Below are positions 8,924-17,180 of a stretch of 53,103 nucleotides of DNA, one piece after another. Position 1 is the stretch's first letter, and the number at the start of each line of letters is the position of its first letter. The notes below the pieces were generated by a model. It searched no databases and was not told the origin of the DNA. It saw only the letters and a program-made list of their open reading frames with translations. Position numbers and translations under genes: made by a program. This DNA comes from Actinomyces ruminicola (GTDB lineage: Bacteria; Actinomycetota; Actinomycetes; Actinomycetales; Actinomycetaceae): positions 1 to 53,103 of the forward strand of contig NZ_FNIM01000017.1 of the NCBI RefSeq assembly GCF_900103885.1. Direction: 5' to 3'.

Positions 8924-10558
8924 TCACTTGGGGGCGTCGGGTGCGGGGGCGGTCTCCTCCGCTGGGGTCACGAGGGCGGGCAGCTCGATATGCACGGTAG
9001 CGCCGCCTCCCGGCGTCTGGTCCATGCGGACCGTGCCGCCGTGGCGGGCGATGATGGCCGACACGATCGACAGCCCCAGCCCGGAGCCGCCGGTCTCCCG
9101 GTTGCGGGAGGTATCGGCCCGGTAGAAGCGCTGGAAGACCTTCTCGGCGTCGGCCTGGGCCACGCCCGGACCGTGATCGCGCACCTCGACGACGACGGTC
9201 GGACGCTCCGGCGCGCCCGCACTGCTGTCGGCGGGGCGGCGCGCCGTGCCGACGGCGATTTCCACCGGGGAGCCCTCGGGGGTGTGCCGGGTGACGTTGC
9301 CGAGCAGATTCGTCAGCACCTGGGACAGGCGGTCCCGGTCGCCCAGCACCATGGCGGGACGAGCTTCGCCGTCGGCGTCGTCGAGCGGGATGAGCGCGCA
9401 GTCGCGGTCGGGGGCCAGCACCGTCATGTCCGTCAGCGCCCCCGCGGCGATCTGCGTCAAGTCCACCGGGGACATGACCATCTCCCGGCCCTCGTCCATG
9501 CGGGCCAGTTGCAGCAGGTCGTCAACCAGCCGCCCCATGCGGGAGGCCTCGGACTCGATGCGCCCCATGACCTCCGCGGTGCGCTCGGGCGGCACGCCGC
9601 CCATGCGGTAGAGCTCGCCGTAGCCGCGAATGGCCGCCAGGGGGGTGCGCAGCTCGTGGGAGGCGTCGGAGACGAAGCGGGTCATGCGCTCCTGGGCGAC
9701 CACCTGCACGTCGAAGGCCTGCTCGTTCTGCTGCAGCATGGTGTTCAGGGCGCGTTGCAGGGAGCCGACCTCCGTCGTCGGCGGCTCGGTTACGGGGACG
9801 CGGGCGGACAGGTCTCCGCTGGCGATCTGCCCGGCCACGCCCTCGATCTGCCGCAGCGTGCGGAAGGAGCGGCGCACCAGGTAGGCGGCCGCCATGGATC
9901 CCAGCAGGATCAGGGAGACATCGGTGAGAAGGACCATGAGCCGCGTCTGCTCAACCGTCTCCATGACGTCGCTGAGCGGCAGCGCGATGGCGACGACGCC
10001 GATGTGCTCCCCGGAGGTGCGATCGTCGATCGGCAGGATGATGACCCGCCACTGGTGGTGCAGCTGGTTGGACTCGACTGTGAACAGCTTTGGATCGGAG
10101 GCCTGTGCGACGGCCTCCTCAACCGACAGGACCCCGATCGCGGGCACTCCGTACTTGGCGGCGGTGTCCGGGGAGAGCATCTGGCCGCTGTTGCCGTCCA
10201 GATACTGCGCCTCCACGTAGTAGGTGGAGGGCATGGAGGCACTGGCATCCGTGCTGCTGACGCGGCTGGAACTGAGGGCGGTCAGCCCCTGGGTGCCGAT
10301 GGTCTGCGCGGTGGCGCGCAGCTGGTCGTCCACCTGGCCGACCAGCTGGTCGTAGAGCAGGGAGGTGACGGACAGCGACGACGCGAACAGTCCGACGGTC
10401 AGCAGCCCGGTGGTGAGCAGGGCCAGGCGCGTGCGCAGCGGCTGGGTGCGCCAGGCCCGCTTGATGTCGGTCAGGAGGTGCCAGCGCCCGCGTTTGACCG
10501 GCCGGTACTGGCGTCCTCGGGGTGGGCGGCGCACCGTGCTTCTCACGGTGGCGCGCAC
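8924..10558 (-). CDS. Two-component sensor histidine kinase
   Basis: 544 residues from a GTG located 2 bp after the stop of the regulator gene, so the two form an operon. Membrane segments at about 43-66 and 207-228 enclose an extracytoplasmic sensor region. A HAMP linker follows, then the H-box SDASHELRTPLAAIRGYGE with the phosphorylated His at about 301, the N-box LTNLLGNVTRHTPEG, DHGPGV and GGSGLGLSIV. Overall order resembles the MprB/TrcS/TcrY group of actinobacterial kinases. The signal sensed is unknown. Confidence 0.95.
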   Translation of the reverse strand: MRATVRSTVRRPPRGRQYRPVKRGRWHLLTDIKRAWRTQPLRTRLALLTTGLLTVGLFASSLSVTSLLYDQLVGQVDDQLRATAQTIGTQGLTALSSSRVSSTDASASMPSTYYVEAQYLDGNSGQMLSPDTAAKYGVPAIGVLSVEEAVAQASDPKLFTVESNQLHHQWRVIILPIDDRTSGEHIGVVAIALPLSDVMETVEQTRLMVLLTDVSLILLGSMAAAYLVRRSFRTLRQIEGVAGQIASGDLSARVPVTEPPTTEVGSLQRALNTMLQQNEQAFDVQVVAQERMTRFVSDASHELRTPLAAIRGYGELYRMGGVPPERTAEVMGRIESEASRMGRLVDDLLQLARMDEGREMVMSPVDLTQIAAGALTDMTVLAPDRDCALIPLDDADGEARPAMVLGDRDRLSQVLTNLLGNVTRHTPEGSPVEIAVGTARRPADSSAGAPERPTVVVEVRDHGPGVAQADAEKVFQRFYRADTSRNRETGGSGLGLSIVSAIIARHGGTVRMDQTPGGGATVHIELPALVTPAEETAPAPDAPK

Positions 10559-10560
10559 GC

Positions 10561-11307
10561 TCAGCTCGCCTTGGGCTCGCGCAGCATGTAGCCGACGCCG
10601 CGGCGCGTCTGGATCAGCGGGACCACCGGATTGCCGTCGGCCCCGGAGATCTGGTCCACCTTGCGGCGCAGGTAGGAGATGTAGGACTCGACGATGGCGG
10701 CGTCACCGTTCCAGTCGTACTCCCACACGTGGTCCAGGATCTGGGACTTGGACACCACGCGGCCGGCGTTGAGCATGAGGTAGCGCAAGAGCTTGAACTC
10801 GGTGGGGGACAGGTCAACCTCGACGCCGGCGCGGTGCACCTCGTGGGCGTCCTCGTCCAGGATCAGGTCGGCCACGCGCACCATGCCGTCGTCCTCGCCC
10901 TCCATGGCGCGGGTGCGGCGCAGAATGGCGCGGATGCGGGCCACGACCTCCTCCAGGCCGAAGGGCTTGGTGACGTAGTCGTCGCCGCCGACGGTCAGCC
11001 CCTGCACCTTGTCCGCCATGTCGTCGCGGGCGGTCAGGAACAGGATCGGGATGGTCACGTCGCGCTCGCGCAGGCGGCGGGCGACGGTGAAGCCATCCAT
11101 GTCCGGCAGCATGACATCCAGCACAATCAGGTCGGGGGAGGCCTCCTCGGCGCCGCGCAGGGCGCCGTTCCCATCCGCCGCCGTGAGCACCTCGAAGCCG
11201 GCGAAGCGCAGCGATGAGGCGAGCAGGTCGCGGATATTCGGCTCGTCGTCGACAACGAGGAGGCGTGCCTCGTAGGACGTGGGCTGAGAGTCGTGGGTTC
11301 GGTCCAT
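10561..11307 (-). CDS. OmpR/PhoB-family response regulator
   Basis: 248 residues from the ATG at 11307; a GTG at 11322 would add five. The receiver domain shows VVDDEPN, the phospho-acceptor Asp in LIVLDVMLPDMDG, LTARD, and the Lys in DDYVTKPFG. The C-terminal winged helix has DLSPTEFKLLRYLMLNAGRVVSKSQILDHVW and the wing RRGVGYMLR. It is the partner of the adjacent kinase and resembles MprA/TrcR-type regulators. Target genes cannot be read from this window. Confidence 0.95.
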   Translation of the reverse strand: MDRTHDSQPTSYEARLLVVDDEPNIRDLLASSLRFAGFEVLTAADGNGALRGAEEASPDLIVLDVMLPDMDGFTVARRLRERDVTIPILFLTARDDMADKVQGLTVGGDDYVTKPFGLEEVVARIRAILRRTRAMEGEDDGMVRVADLILDEDAHEVHRAGVEVDLSPTEFKLLRYLMLNAGRVVSKSQILDHVWEYDWNGDAAIVESYISYLRRKVDQISGADGNPVVPLIQTRRGVGYMLREPKAS

Positions 11308-11379
11308 GCCGCCACTGTGCACGGCGATTCTGGAAGTCGCCTGGATGGTGTATGGGAGTGAGGGATGTGTTTTCCCGTG

Positions 11380-11424
11380 CCGAGTTCGGTAGCAGTTACG
11401 TGCCCAGATCGGTTGCTGTGGCGG
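11380..11424 (+). repeat. GAGATCGG repeat array D (short)
   Basis: One middle unit (GAGTTCGGTAGCAGTTACGTG) followed by a terminal unit ending TTGCTGTGGCGG. It lies between the regulator start and the NYN gene stop. The first-type unit is absent. Confidence 0.75.
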
Positions 11425-11464
11425 CGGGACCGCCCTTCGGGAGGGTGGTCCCGCCCCGGGCGAG

Positions 11465-12055
11465 TCAGAGGAACTTGAGCGGGTCGAACTCGGTCAGCGG
11501 GATGATGCGGACGCGCGGCAGCGCAATGGTGAAGGCGTCAACATCGGTCTCCAGGTCGTAGACGGTCAGCCCGCGCGACTCCAGTGAGGCGAGCTGGGTG
11601 TTGAGGAACTCCCGGAAGCACAGCACGTCGACCTTGGCCCCCGCATCCAGGAGGCGCTCGACCTGGGGGACGTAGTCGCCGTCGTGGGAGCCGAGCAGGA
11701 CGTGCACCTGCTCGCCGCGCTCGACGCGCTGGGCCAGCGCCTCCAGGGTGCGCTGAATACCGATGTCAACGACCTTCTCCTCCTGGCTGCCGGAGCCGGC
11801 CAGCGGAATCGGGCGGTACTCCATGGCCAGCAACGCCTGAACGAAGCCCATGGGCATGTGTCCGGAGGTGGCGTTGAGGAAGAACAGGGCGCGGGTCTCG
11901 TCCTCGTCGCCGCCGTCGGCGAGTTCGTCGCAGAAGGACAGGACGCGGTCCCAGCGGGGACGCTCGTCGGGCTCGGGGCGCCGCCCGAGCACGCTCATGC
12001 CGAGCGTGGCGTCGATGTTCTCCCCGTCGACGAGGAGGTAGGTGGGTGTGGTCAT
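11465..12055 (-). CDS. NYN-domain (PIN-like) ribonuclease-family protein
   Basis: 196 residues with the NYN pattern: LLVDGENID near the start, then VVDIGIQRTLEALAQ, then VLLGSHDGDYVPQVERLLDAGAKVDVLCF. The conserved acidic residues (Asp in DGEN, Asp in VDIG, Asp in SHDGDY) form the predicted metal site of the PIN/FLAP-like fold. The family is generally thought to act on RNA; substrate here is unknown. Confidence 0.85.
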   Translation of the reverse strand: MTTPTYLLVDGENIDATLGMSVLGRRPEPDERPRWDRVLSFCDELADGGDEDETRALFFLNATSGHMPMGFVQALLAMEYRPIPLAGSGSQEEKVVDIGIQRTLEALAQRVERGEQVHVLLGSHDGDYVPQVERLLDAGAKVDVLCFREFLNTQLASLESRGLTVYDLETDVDAFTIALPRVRIIPLTEFDPLKFL

Positions 12056-12153
12056 AGCGTCATGCTAATGGTCCGCGGCCCCGCACTCGCTGGGCGAGTT
12101 GCTTGGCGGGACTTGGTTTGCTGAAAGGCAGGCGGCGGATCGTCCTGGCGAAT

Positions 12154-12279
12154 CATTGTCACAATTGGTGACAAACCTGAGCGCCTCTGCCCGCCGTCAT
12201 TGGATACCCGCATGATTCCAACGTTTCCGATGGTGCGCTCGGGGGGTGTCCTGGCAATTCGTCACCGATTGCGAAAGTG
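12154..12279 (-). repeat. Palindromic element E3 (upstream of nuclease pseudogene 2)
   Basis: About 126 bp. Left end CATTGTCACAATTGGTGACA; right end, read on the other strand, CACTTTCGCAATCGGTGACG. The inner core CGCATGATTCCAACGTTT (12209-12226) is the reverse complement of the core seen in E4, so E3 faces the other way. It lies in the 330-bp gap between the NYN gene and pseudogene 2, where I see no gene. Confidence 0.82.
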
Positions 12280-12385
12280 CACGAATACGACACCGCTGTC
12301 CACAGGGGCGGTTCGTGCGGGGCGCGTCCTCAGTCCTCAACAGGGTCACTGGCGCGTTCACCCTCATGCGGAGAGCATCAGCGGC

Positions 12386-13142
12386 ATGAGGCGGCGGGAG
12401 GACGACATCCTGGAACGGGTGCGCGGCTGTTACGGAGCTGTACGTCTGCGGGACCTCGACTTGGAGCGCACGGAATATTGCCAGGCCGAACGGCTAGTCG
12501 CGGCTGGCGACCTCGTCGCTCATCCGCGTGGGGTCGTGAGCCTGCCCGGTGTTGACCGCGACCTGGTCCTCGCTCGCATACACGGCGGGGTGATCACTTG
12601 CCAGCACGCGGCGTAGTACTACGGCTGTCCCCATCCGCGGCGATCGATGGCGGTGCACCTGGCGGTGCCTCCCGGAGGCTCGCGGTCTCCAGTTGGCCGG
12701 GAGGTGCTGCACGTCGAGTATTCGTTAGCGCGTCCGTCTCCGACTGAGTACCCGGTAGCGCCAGTGCCGCTTATGTTGGCTCGTTATCTGCGTTGTGACG
12801 AGCGTCCGGAGGGGCCGTTGATGGCCTGCGATGCCGCGCTGCACCAGCGGCACACCACTACAACTGCATGAGGTCGGCATCCCATTCGCCGATGGCGTGG
12901 AGATAAGTCGCGTCGGCGAGGTCGACCTGCTGGTGGATGGTTGGCCGGTACTCGAACTGGACGGCTACAGCTACCACGAGGACGAGTACCAGTTCGGCCT
13001 GGATCGGCGACGTGACCGGGAACTGACCAGGCGGGGCTACCGGGTGGTCAGGTTCACCCGCCAGGATGTTGAAGCGGGCCGGGTGGGGGCGGAAATCCAG
13101 GATCTCCTGGCGGCGCGCAACCGCATGGGCGCCACCTCCTGA
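12386..13142 (+). pseudogene. Winged-helix/DUF559-type nuclease gene, multiply broken
   Basis: Homologue of the gene at 6522, starting MRRREDDILERVRGCYGAVRLRDLDLERTEY. It has a TAG at 12614-12616 where the other copy has a Lys codon. A deletion of about 105-110 bp follows at about 12857, relative to the copy at 6522. The frame then changes, and the C-terminus continues as LQLHEVGIPFADGVEISRVGEVDLLVDGWPVLELDGYSYHEDEYQ to RFTRQDV and a TGA at 13140-13142. The nuclease motifs (EVDLLV, LELDGYSYH, DRRRD) are intact in this half. The two lesions make a working product very unlikely. Confidence 0.8.
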
Positions 13143-13147
13143 GGCAA

Positions 13148-13273
13148 CATTGTCGGAAACGGTCACAAACGAGTTCGCCGATGCCGAAGTGGCGGCACAA
13201 AACGTTAGAATCATGCGGCTGCAGATTCCGGTAGGGCGCGCGAAACTCCTGTTTATGACCGTTTGCAACAATG
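13148..13273 (+). repeat. Palindromic element E4 (downstream of nuclease pseudogene 2)
   Basis: About 126 bp, 5 bp past the pseudogene stop. Left end CATTGTCGGAAACGGTCACA; right end read on the other strand CATTGTTGCAAACGGTCATA. The match continues inward (GAGTTCGCC against GAGTTTCGC). Core AAAACGTTAGAATCATGCGG at about 13199-13218. Confidence 0.88.
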
Positions 13274-13371
13274 ATCCAGGCGGAGGGCAGGAGTCCGCCC
13301 ACTTGTTCGACCTCGGCGAGGCGTCCCGCAGCCCCGGAGGGGCGCTGACCGCCGTGCCGGGCGCGGGCCGC

Positions 13372-14289
13372 TCAGAAGTCCTCGACGTCTGCGTAGGACA
13401 GCGGGTCCTCGATCGGCTCCAGGTGCGCCGAGACCCTCAGGCTCGGGTCGGCGGCGACGAGTTCGTCGATGAGCGCCTCGGTGTAGTCGTGCCCCTGCTT
13501 GACCGTCCAGGCGCCCGGCACCAGCACGTGCAGGTGGGCGAAGCGGCGGCTGCCGGCCTCCCGTACGCGCACCGCATGGAAGTCGACGACGCCTTCGCGA
13601 CGGCGCTGGGCCAGGACGGTGTTGATCCTCTCCAGCGCCTCCCGGTCCGGGGCCACGTCCATGAGCCCGGCCACCGACTCGCGGATCAGCTGGAACCCGG
13701 TCCACATGATGTTCAGTCCGGCGCCCAGGGCGACGACGGCGTCGAGCACGGGGGAGTGGAACACGGCGACCAGGCCCACGCCCGCCAGGACGGCCGCCGA
13801 GGTGATCACGTCGGTGAGCAGGTGCTTCGCATCGGCGACCAGCGTGGCTGAGTGCTCGGCCCGGCCCTTGCGCAGCAGCACCCAGGCCACCACGCCGTTG
13901 ACGAGGGAGGCGCCCACCGAGATCATCAGGCCCAGGCTCAGCCGCTCCGGCATGACCGGGGTGATGATGCGCTCTACCGCCGAGAAGATGATGAAGGCGG
14001 CGGCCACGAAGATCATGACCCCCTCGCACACGGAGGAGAAGTACTCCGCCTTGGAGTGGCCGAACTGGTGATCGGCGTCGGCCGGCCTGATGGCGATCTT
14101 CAGCACGATCACCGCCACCAGGGCAGCCACCAGGTTCACCAGCGACTCGGCGGCGTCGGAAAGCAGCCCGACCGAGCCGGTCAGCCACCAGGCCAGCGCC
14201 TTGAGCGCGATGGTGGCCAGGGCCGCCCCGACGGACAGCCAGGCGTATCCGGATAGGTCCTTGGGCGGGGCGTAGCGCGAAGAGGACAC
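13372..14289 (-). CDS. Cation diffusion facilitator (CDF) metal efflux protein
   Basis: 305 residues with about six membrane helices. The two metal-site signatures of the family are present: SDAAESLVNLVAAL in helix 2 and VADAKHLLTDVITSAAVL in helix 5 (HxxxD). A histidine-containing cytoplasmic domain follows (HLHVLVPGAW, GHDYTEALIDEL). CDF proteins export Zn, Fe, Mn or Co by proton exchange; the metal cannot be decided from these motifs. Confidence 0.93.
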   Translation of the reverse strand: MSSSRYAPPKDLSGYAWLSVGAALATIALKALAWWLTGSVGLLSDAAESLVNLVAALVAVIVLKIAIRPADADHQFGHSKAEYFSSVCEGVMIFVAAAFIIFSAVERIITPVMPERLSLGLMISVGASLVNGVVAWVLLRKGRAEHSATLVADAKHLLTDVITSAAVLAGVGLVAVFHSPVLDAVVALGAGLNIMWTGFQLIRESVAGLMDVAPDREALERINTVLAQRRREGVVDFHAVRVREAGSRRFAHLHVLVPGAWTVKQGHDYTEALIDELVAADPSLRVSAHLEPIEDPLSYADVEDF

Positions 14290-14366
14290 CCCCAGAGTAT
14301 GGCCGGACCGAGCGACCGGGCGGAAGTCGCGTCAGCTCCGAGGCCGGGGAGCCGCCGCCGGCGCGG

Positions 14367-14681
14367 TCAGTCGGCCTGGTTGACCGGGCGGACCTCGGCG
14401 TCGTCGACGGTGACCGAGGGGGCCGAGGACGGCTGCGAGGCGGGTGTGCCGAACAGGCGCTCCTTGACGGCGTCGGCGACCTTGTCGGTCACGGCCTCGC
14501 CCTGCTCACGCACGAAGCTGGAGGCGCGGGTGGAGGCGGCGCTGACCTTGTCGCGCACGAAGGGCTGGTCGACCAGCTTGGTGGCCGAGGCCTTGATGCG
14601 TTCGTACTGCGCCCGGCCCGCGCGCGTTCCGAGGACGTAGCCGGCGCCGAGTCCGATAATGAAGGGGAGCTTGCTAGCCAT
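14367..14681 (-). CDS. YtxH-like small membrane/envelope protein
   Basis: 104 residues from the ATG at 14681, preceded by AGGAGGAACCC. It begins MASKLPFIIGLGAGYVLGTRAGRAQYERI, the Gly-rich membrane start and AGRxxYE pattern of YtxH-like proteins. An amphipathic helix follows (SAASTRASSFVREQGEAVTDKVADAVKERL), then a disordered tail. Family function is poorly known; envelope stress is often suggested. Confidence 0.75.
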   Translation of the reverse strand: MASKLPFIIGLGAGYVLGTRAGRAQYERIKASATKLVDQPFVRDKVSAASTRASSFVREQGEAVTDKVADAVKERLFGTPASQPSSAPSVTVDDAEVRPVNQAD

Positions 14682-14784
14682 GGGTTCCTCCTGCACGGGG
14701 CGCCGCCTGGTGCGGCCCCTGCTCGCAACCCTACCGGCATCTACCTGGGGTTCCGCTGGGGGAGGGCGCCGCGGAGGATTCATT

Positions 14785-14830
14785 AGGTAAATCTGTCTTT
14801 GCTATACAAGCACATTGATCAGATTTATCT
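14785..14830 (+). promoter_or_regulatory. Inverted repeat upstream of VIT transporter
   Basis: AGGTAAATCTG at 14785-14795 and CAGATTTATCT at 14820-14830 form an 11-bp inverted repeat with one mismatch and a 24-bp AT-rich spacer containing CTATACAAG. The gene starts 8 bp later. It looks like an operator pair around a promoter. The left arm with its preceding TT resembles half a DtxR/IdeR box, which would fit iron or manganese control, but this is inference. Confidence 0.5.
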
Positions 14831-14838
14831 TTGGGGGC

Positions 14839-15705
14839 ATGGGTGTGCTGCAGACCTCACGTCGTTTCCGTCCGGACCGGTCCGCCGGTCCGGACGAGTC
14901 GAGCACGGTCGGGAACACCGCCCAGGACGCTGCCGGGCGCCTGGATCCGGAGGCCTGTCCGACGGCGTTGTGGCTCACCGCCCGTCCACGGCGGCACCAG
15001 CCGACGCCCGTCGCCGCCAATGCGGCCTCCGCCCTTGCGTCGCGGCTGAACTGGCTGCGTGCCGGCGTCCTCGGCGCCAACGACGGCATCGTCAGCGTCG
15101 CCGGCCTGGTGATCGGCGTCGCCGCAGCCACGCCCACCGACACCGCCGCCATCGTGGCCGCGGGGGTCGCCGGGGTGCTGGCCGGGGCCGTCTCCATGGC
15201 CGCCGGCGAGTACGTGTCCGTCTCCACCCAGTCGGACACCGAACGCGCATACGTCGCCCGCCAGCGCGCCGAGCTCGACGCCGACCCGACCGCCGGCGTC
15301 GACTCCCTGGCCGCCCACTACCGCGCCAAGGGACTGAGCGATGAGACCGCACGGCGGGTGGCGCGGGAGCTGACGGTGCACGACGCCGTCGGCGCCCACC
15401 TGGAGGTCGAGCTCGGCCTGCGCGAGGACGACTACACCAACCCCTGGCACGCCGCCTTCTCCAGCGCGGTCGCCTTCGTCGTGGGGTCCGTGCTGCCGAT
15501 GGCGGCGATTCTGCTGCTGCCCGTGGGGATCAAGATCCCGCTGACCTTCGGGGCGGTGCTGGTCGGCCTGGCGCTGACCGGCGGGGTGTCCGCCCGGCTC
15601 GGTGGCGCCCCGATTCGCCCGGCGGTGGTGCGCAATGTGCTTGGCGGTGCGCTGGCCATGACCGTCACCTGGGGCATCGGCCACCTCATCGGCGTCGCCG
15701 TCTAG
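14839..15705 (+). CDS. VIT1/CCC1-family iron/manganese transporter
   Basis: 288 residues from the ATG at 14839; an upstream in-frame ATG at 14815 falls within the putative operator. The family signature LRAGVLGANDGIVSVAGLVIGVA opens the membrane part. AGAVSMAAGEYVSVSTQSD is the second conserved helix, and a long cytoplasmic helical section rich in Asp, Glu and Arg follows (about 140-205). Three more membrane helices close the protein. VIT/CCC1 proteins move Fe(II) or Mn(II) out of the cytosol. Confidence 0.92.
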   Translation: MGVLQTSRRFRPDRSAGPDESSTVGNTAQDAAGRLDPEACPTALWLTARPRRHQPTPVAANAASALASRLNWLRAGVLGANDGIVSVAGLVIGVAAATPTDTAAIVAAGVAGVLAGAVSMAAGEYVSVSTQSDTERAYVARQRAELDADPTAGVDSLAAHYRAKGLSDETARRVARELTVHDAVGAHLEVELGLREDDYTNPWHAAFSSAVAFVVGSVLPMAAILLLPVGIKIPLTFGAVLVGLALTGGVSARLGGAPIRPAVVRNVLGGALAMTVTWGIGHLIGVAV

Positions 15706-15756
15706 GCGGCCGTCCGGACGATCGGCATCAGGCGCACGACTTATCGTCAAGCACAC

Positions 15757-15806
15757 GAGTTTTGGACTTCTGCACGGTCTAGACACCTGCAAAGCTCCGG
15801 AAACTC
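15757..15806. terminator. Imperfect hairpin between convergent genes
   Basis: GAGTTTTGGACTTCTGCA at the left pairs imperfectly with TGCAAAGCTCCGGAAACTC at the right. The centre holds the perfect dyad GTCTAGAC (15777-15784). It lies between the converging VIT and App1 genes, so a two-way terminator is the simplest reading; a small palindromic repeat is the alternative. Confidence 0.45.
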
Positions 15807-15858
15807 ATGAGCGTGGCGGGAATGCGTGTTCGTGGCACCGGCACGGCCGGGCCGCGGC

Positions 15859-17052
15859 TCACTGCTGCAGCTGCGCGGCGAGCACCTCAGGACGCAGGGA
15901 GCGCGCCAGTTCAAAGCCGTCCGCGCCCACGGCCACCGGCACCCCCGACTCCGCCAGCGCGCGGGCCTCAGGCGCCAGTCCGGCCGGATGGGTCAGCTGG
16001 GTGCCCGCCAGCACCTGCTCGGTCGGCGTCAGCCGGCGGATCGCCACCGCCGCCACCCGATCGGAGTGCTCGCGCGCCGCCTCACCGTAGATCAGCGGGT
16101 CGTGCTGGCCGTCGTCGCCGACCAGCAGCCACTTCACCTCCGGCAGGTCGATCATGAGACGGCGCAGCCCCGTGCGCTTGTGCTCGATGCCGCTGCGGAA
16201 CAGGCCGGTGTTCGTGGGACCCCAGTCGGTCATCAGCATCGGCCCCTCCGGGAAGCCGTTGCGCTCGAAGAAGGAGCGGTAGGTAGGCACCACGTTCCAC
16301 GCACCGGTCGACAGGTAGATCACCGGCGCCCCCGGGTGCTCCTGCTGGACCCGGGTGAGCAGTTGCGCCATTCCCGGCACGGGCTCGCGGGAGGAGGTGT
16401 ACTTGACCAGCTGATTCCAGGCGGCCACGAACATGCGGGGCACATGGGAGACCATCACCGTGTCGTCGATGTCACACACGATGCCCAGCCGCGGCCCGGG
16501 CGCCACCACCAGCACCCGGGTGGTCACCGCGGCCGCGCCGGCAGCCTCCAGAGTGGCCTCGTGCCAGCCGGGGGGTAGGCCGTGCCCGCGCAGGACGACG
16601 TCGACGTACCCCTCCCGGTCGGCGCGGGTGCGCACGCTCATCCCACCGAGCCTGACGGTGACCGGTAGATGCGGCACGGGCACGTCGATGAACATGCGCC
16701 AGCCGCGCTGCGCCTCCAGCAGGCTCTCGGCCGCCTGGCGGCGGGCGTCCTGCGGCGTCGCCGGCAGCTCCTCCGGCAGCCGCTGGAACAGCGGGCCCTC
16801 GCTGGGGGCGTTCGGCGGACGCATGACCATGCGGGCCAGGACCCGCGCCATGTCGCGAGGTGCGCCGTCGGCAGAATGCCCCGACGGCGTCCCGACGCCG
16901 GAATCCGGCCGTGCGGAAGCGGCCGCGGGTGCGGCCGAGCCGTAGCCGGCGTAGGGGATCACCCGTGGACGCCAGCCGCGGCGCCTGAGCACGGGGATCG
17001 AGTCGCGGTGGAACTGGTCCTCGACGGCGCGGACGATGTCGGAAAACGGCAC
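15859..17052 (-). CDS. App1-like (DUF2183) phosphatase-domain protein
   Basis: 397 residues. The catalytic HAD-type motif is VCDIDDTVMVSHVPRMF. VIYLSTGAWNVVPTYRSFFERNGFPEGPMLMTDWG and LLVGDDGQHDPLIYGEAA supply the later motifs, as in App1/DUF2183 proteins related to yeast phosphatidate phosphatase. The N-terminal half (about 100-210) has a beta-rich region ending VVAPGPRLG. No signal peptide is seen. Substrate in bacteria is not established. Confidence 0.88.
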   Translation of the reverse strand: MPFSDIVRAVEDQFHRDSIPVLRRRGWRPRVIPYAGYGSAAPAAASARPDSGVGTPSGHSADGAPRDMARVLARMVMRPPNAPSEGPLFQRLPEELPATPQDARRQAAESLLEAQRGWRMFIDVPVPHLPVTVRLGGMSVRTRADREGYVDVVLRGHGLPPGWHEATLEAAGAAAVTTRVLVVAPGPRLGIVCDIDDTVMVSHVPRMFVAAWNQLVKYTSSREPVPGMAQLLTRVQQEHPGAPVIYLSTGAWNVVPTYRSFFERNGFPEGPMLMTDWGPTNTGLFRSGIEHKRTGLRRLMIDLPEVKWLLVGDDGQHDPLIYGEAAREHSDRVAAVAIRRLTPTEQVLAGTQLTHPAGLAPEARALAESGVPVAVGADGFELARSLRPEVLAAQLQQ

Positions 17053-17110
17053 GGAGCCATCCTACGGACGAATGCACCTGCGCGTCGGGGGAGAACTCCC
17101 CGCCCCCTCG

Positions 17111-17180
17111 CCGAGATCGGTAGAAGTTACGTGCTGAGATCGGTAGAAGTTACGTGCTGAGATCGGTAGATACGACAGCC
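17111..17180 (+). repeat. GAGATCGG repeat array E
   Basis: Two middle units (each GAGATCGGTAGAAG then TTACGTGCT) followed by a terminal unit ending GATACGACAGCC. The array overlaps the 3' end of the GT87 gene and runs opposite to it. Confidence 0.92.

Noticed and set aside
8768-10591. Plus-strand open frame opposite the histidine kinase (607 codons)
   Set aside because: Shadow of the kinase gene; no motif and heavy in Gly/His/Gln.
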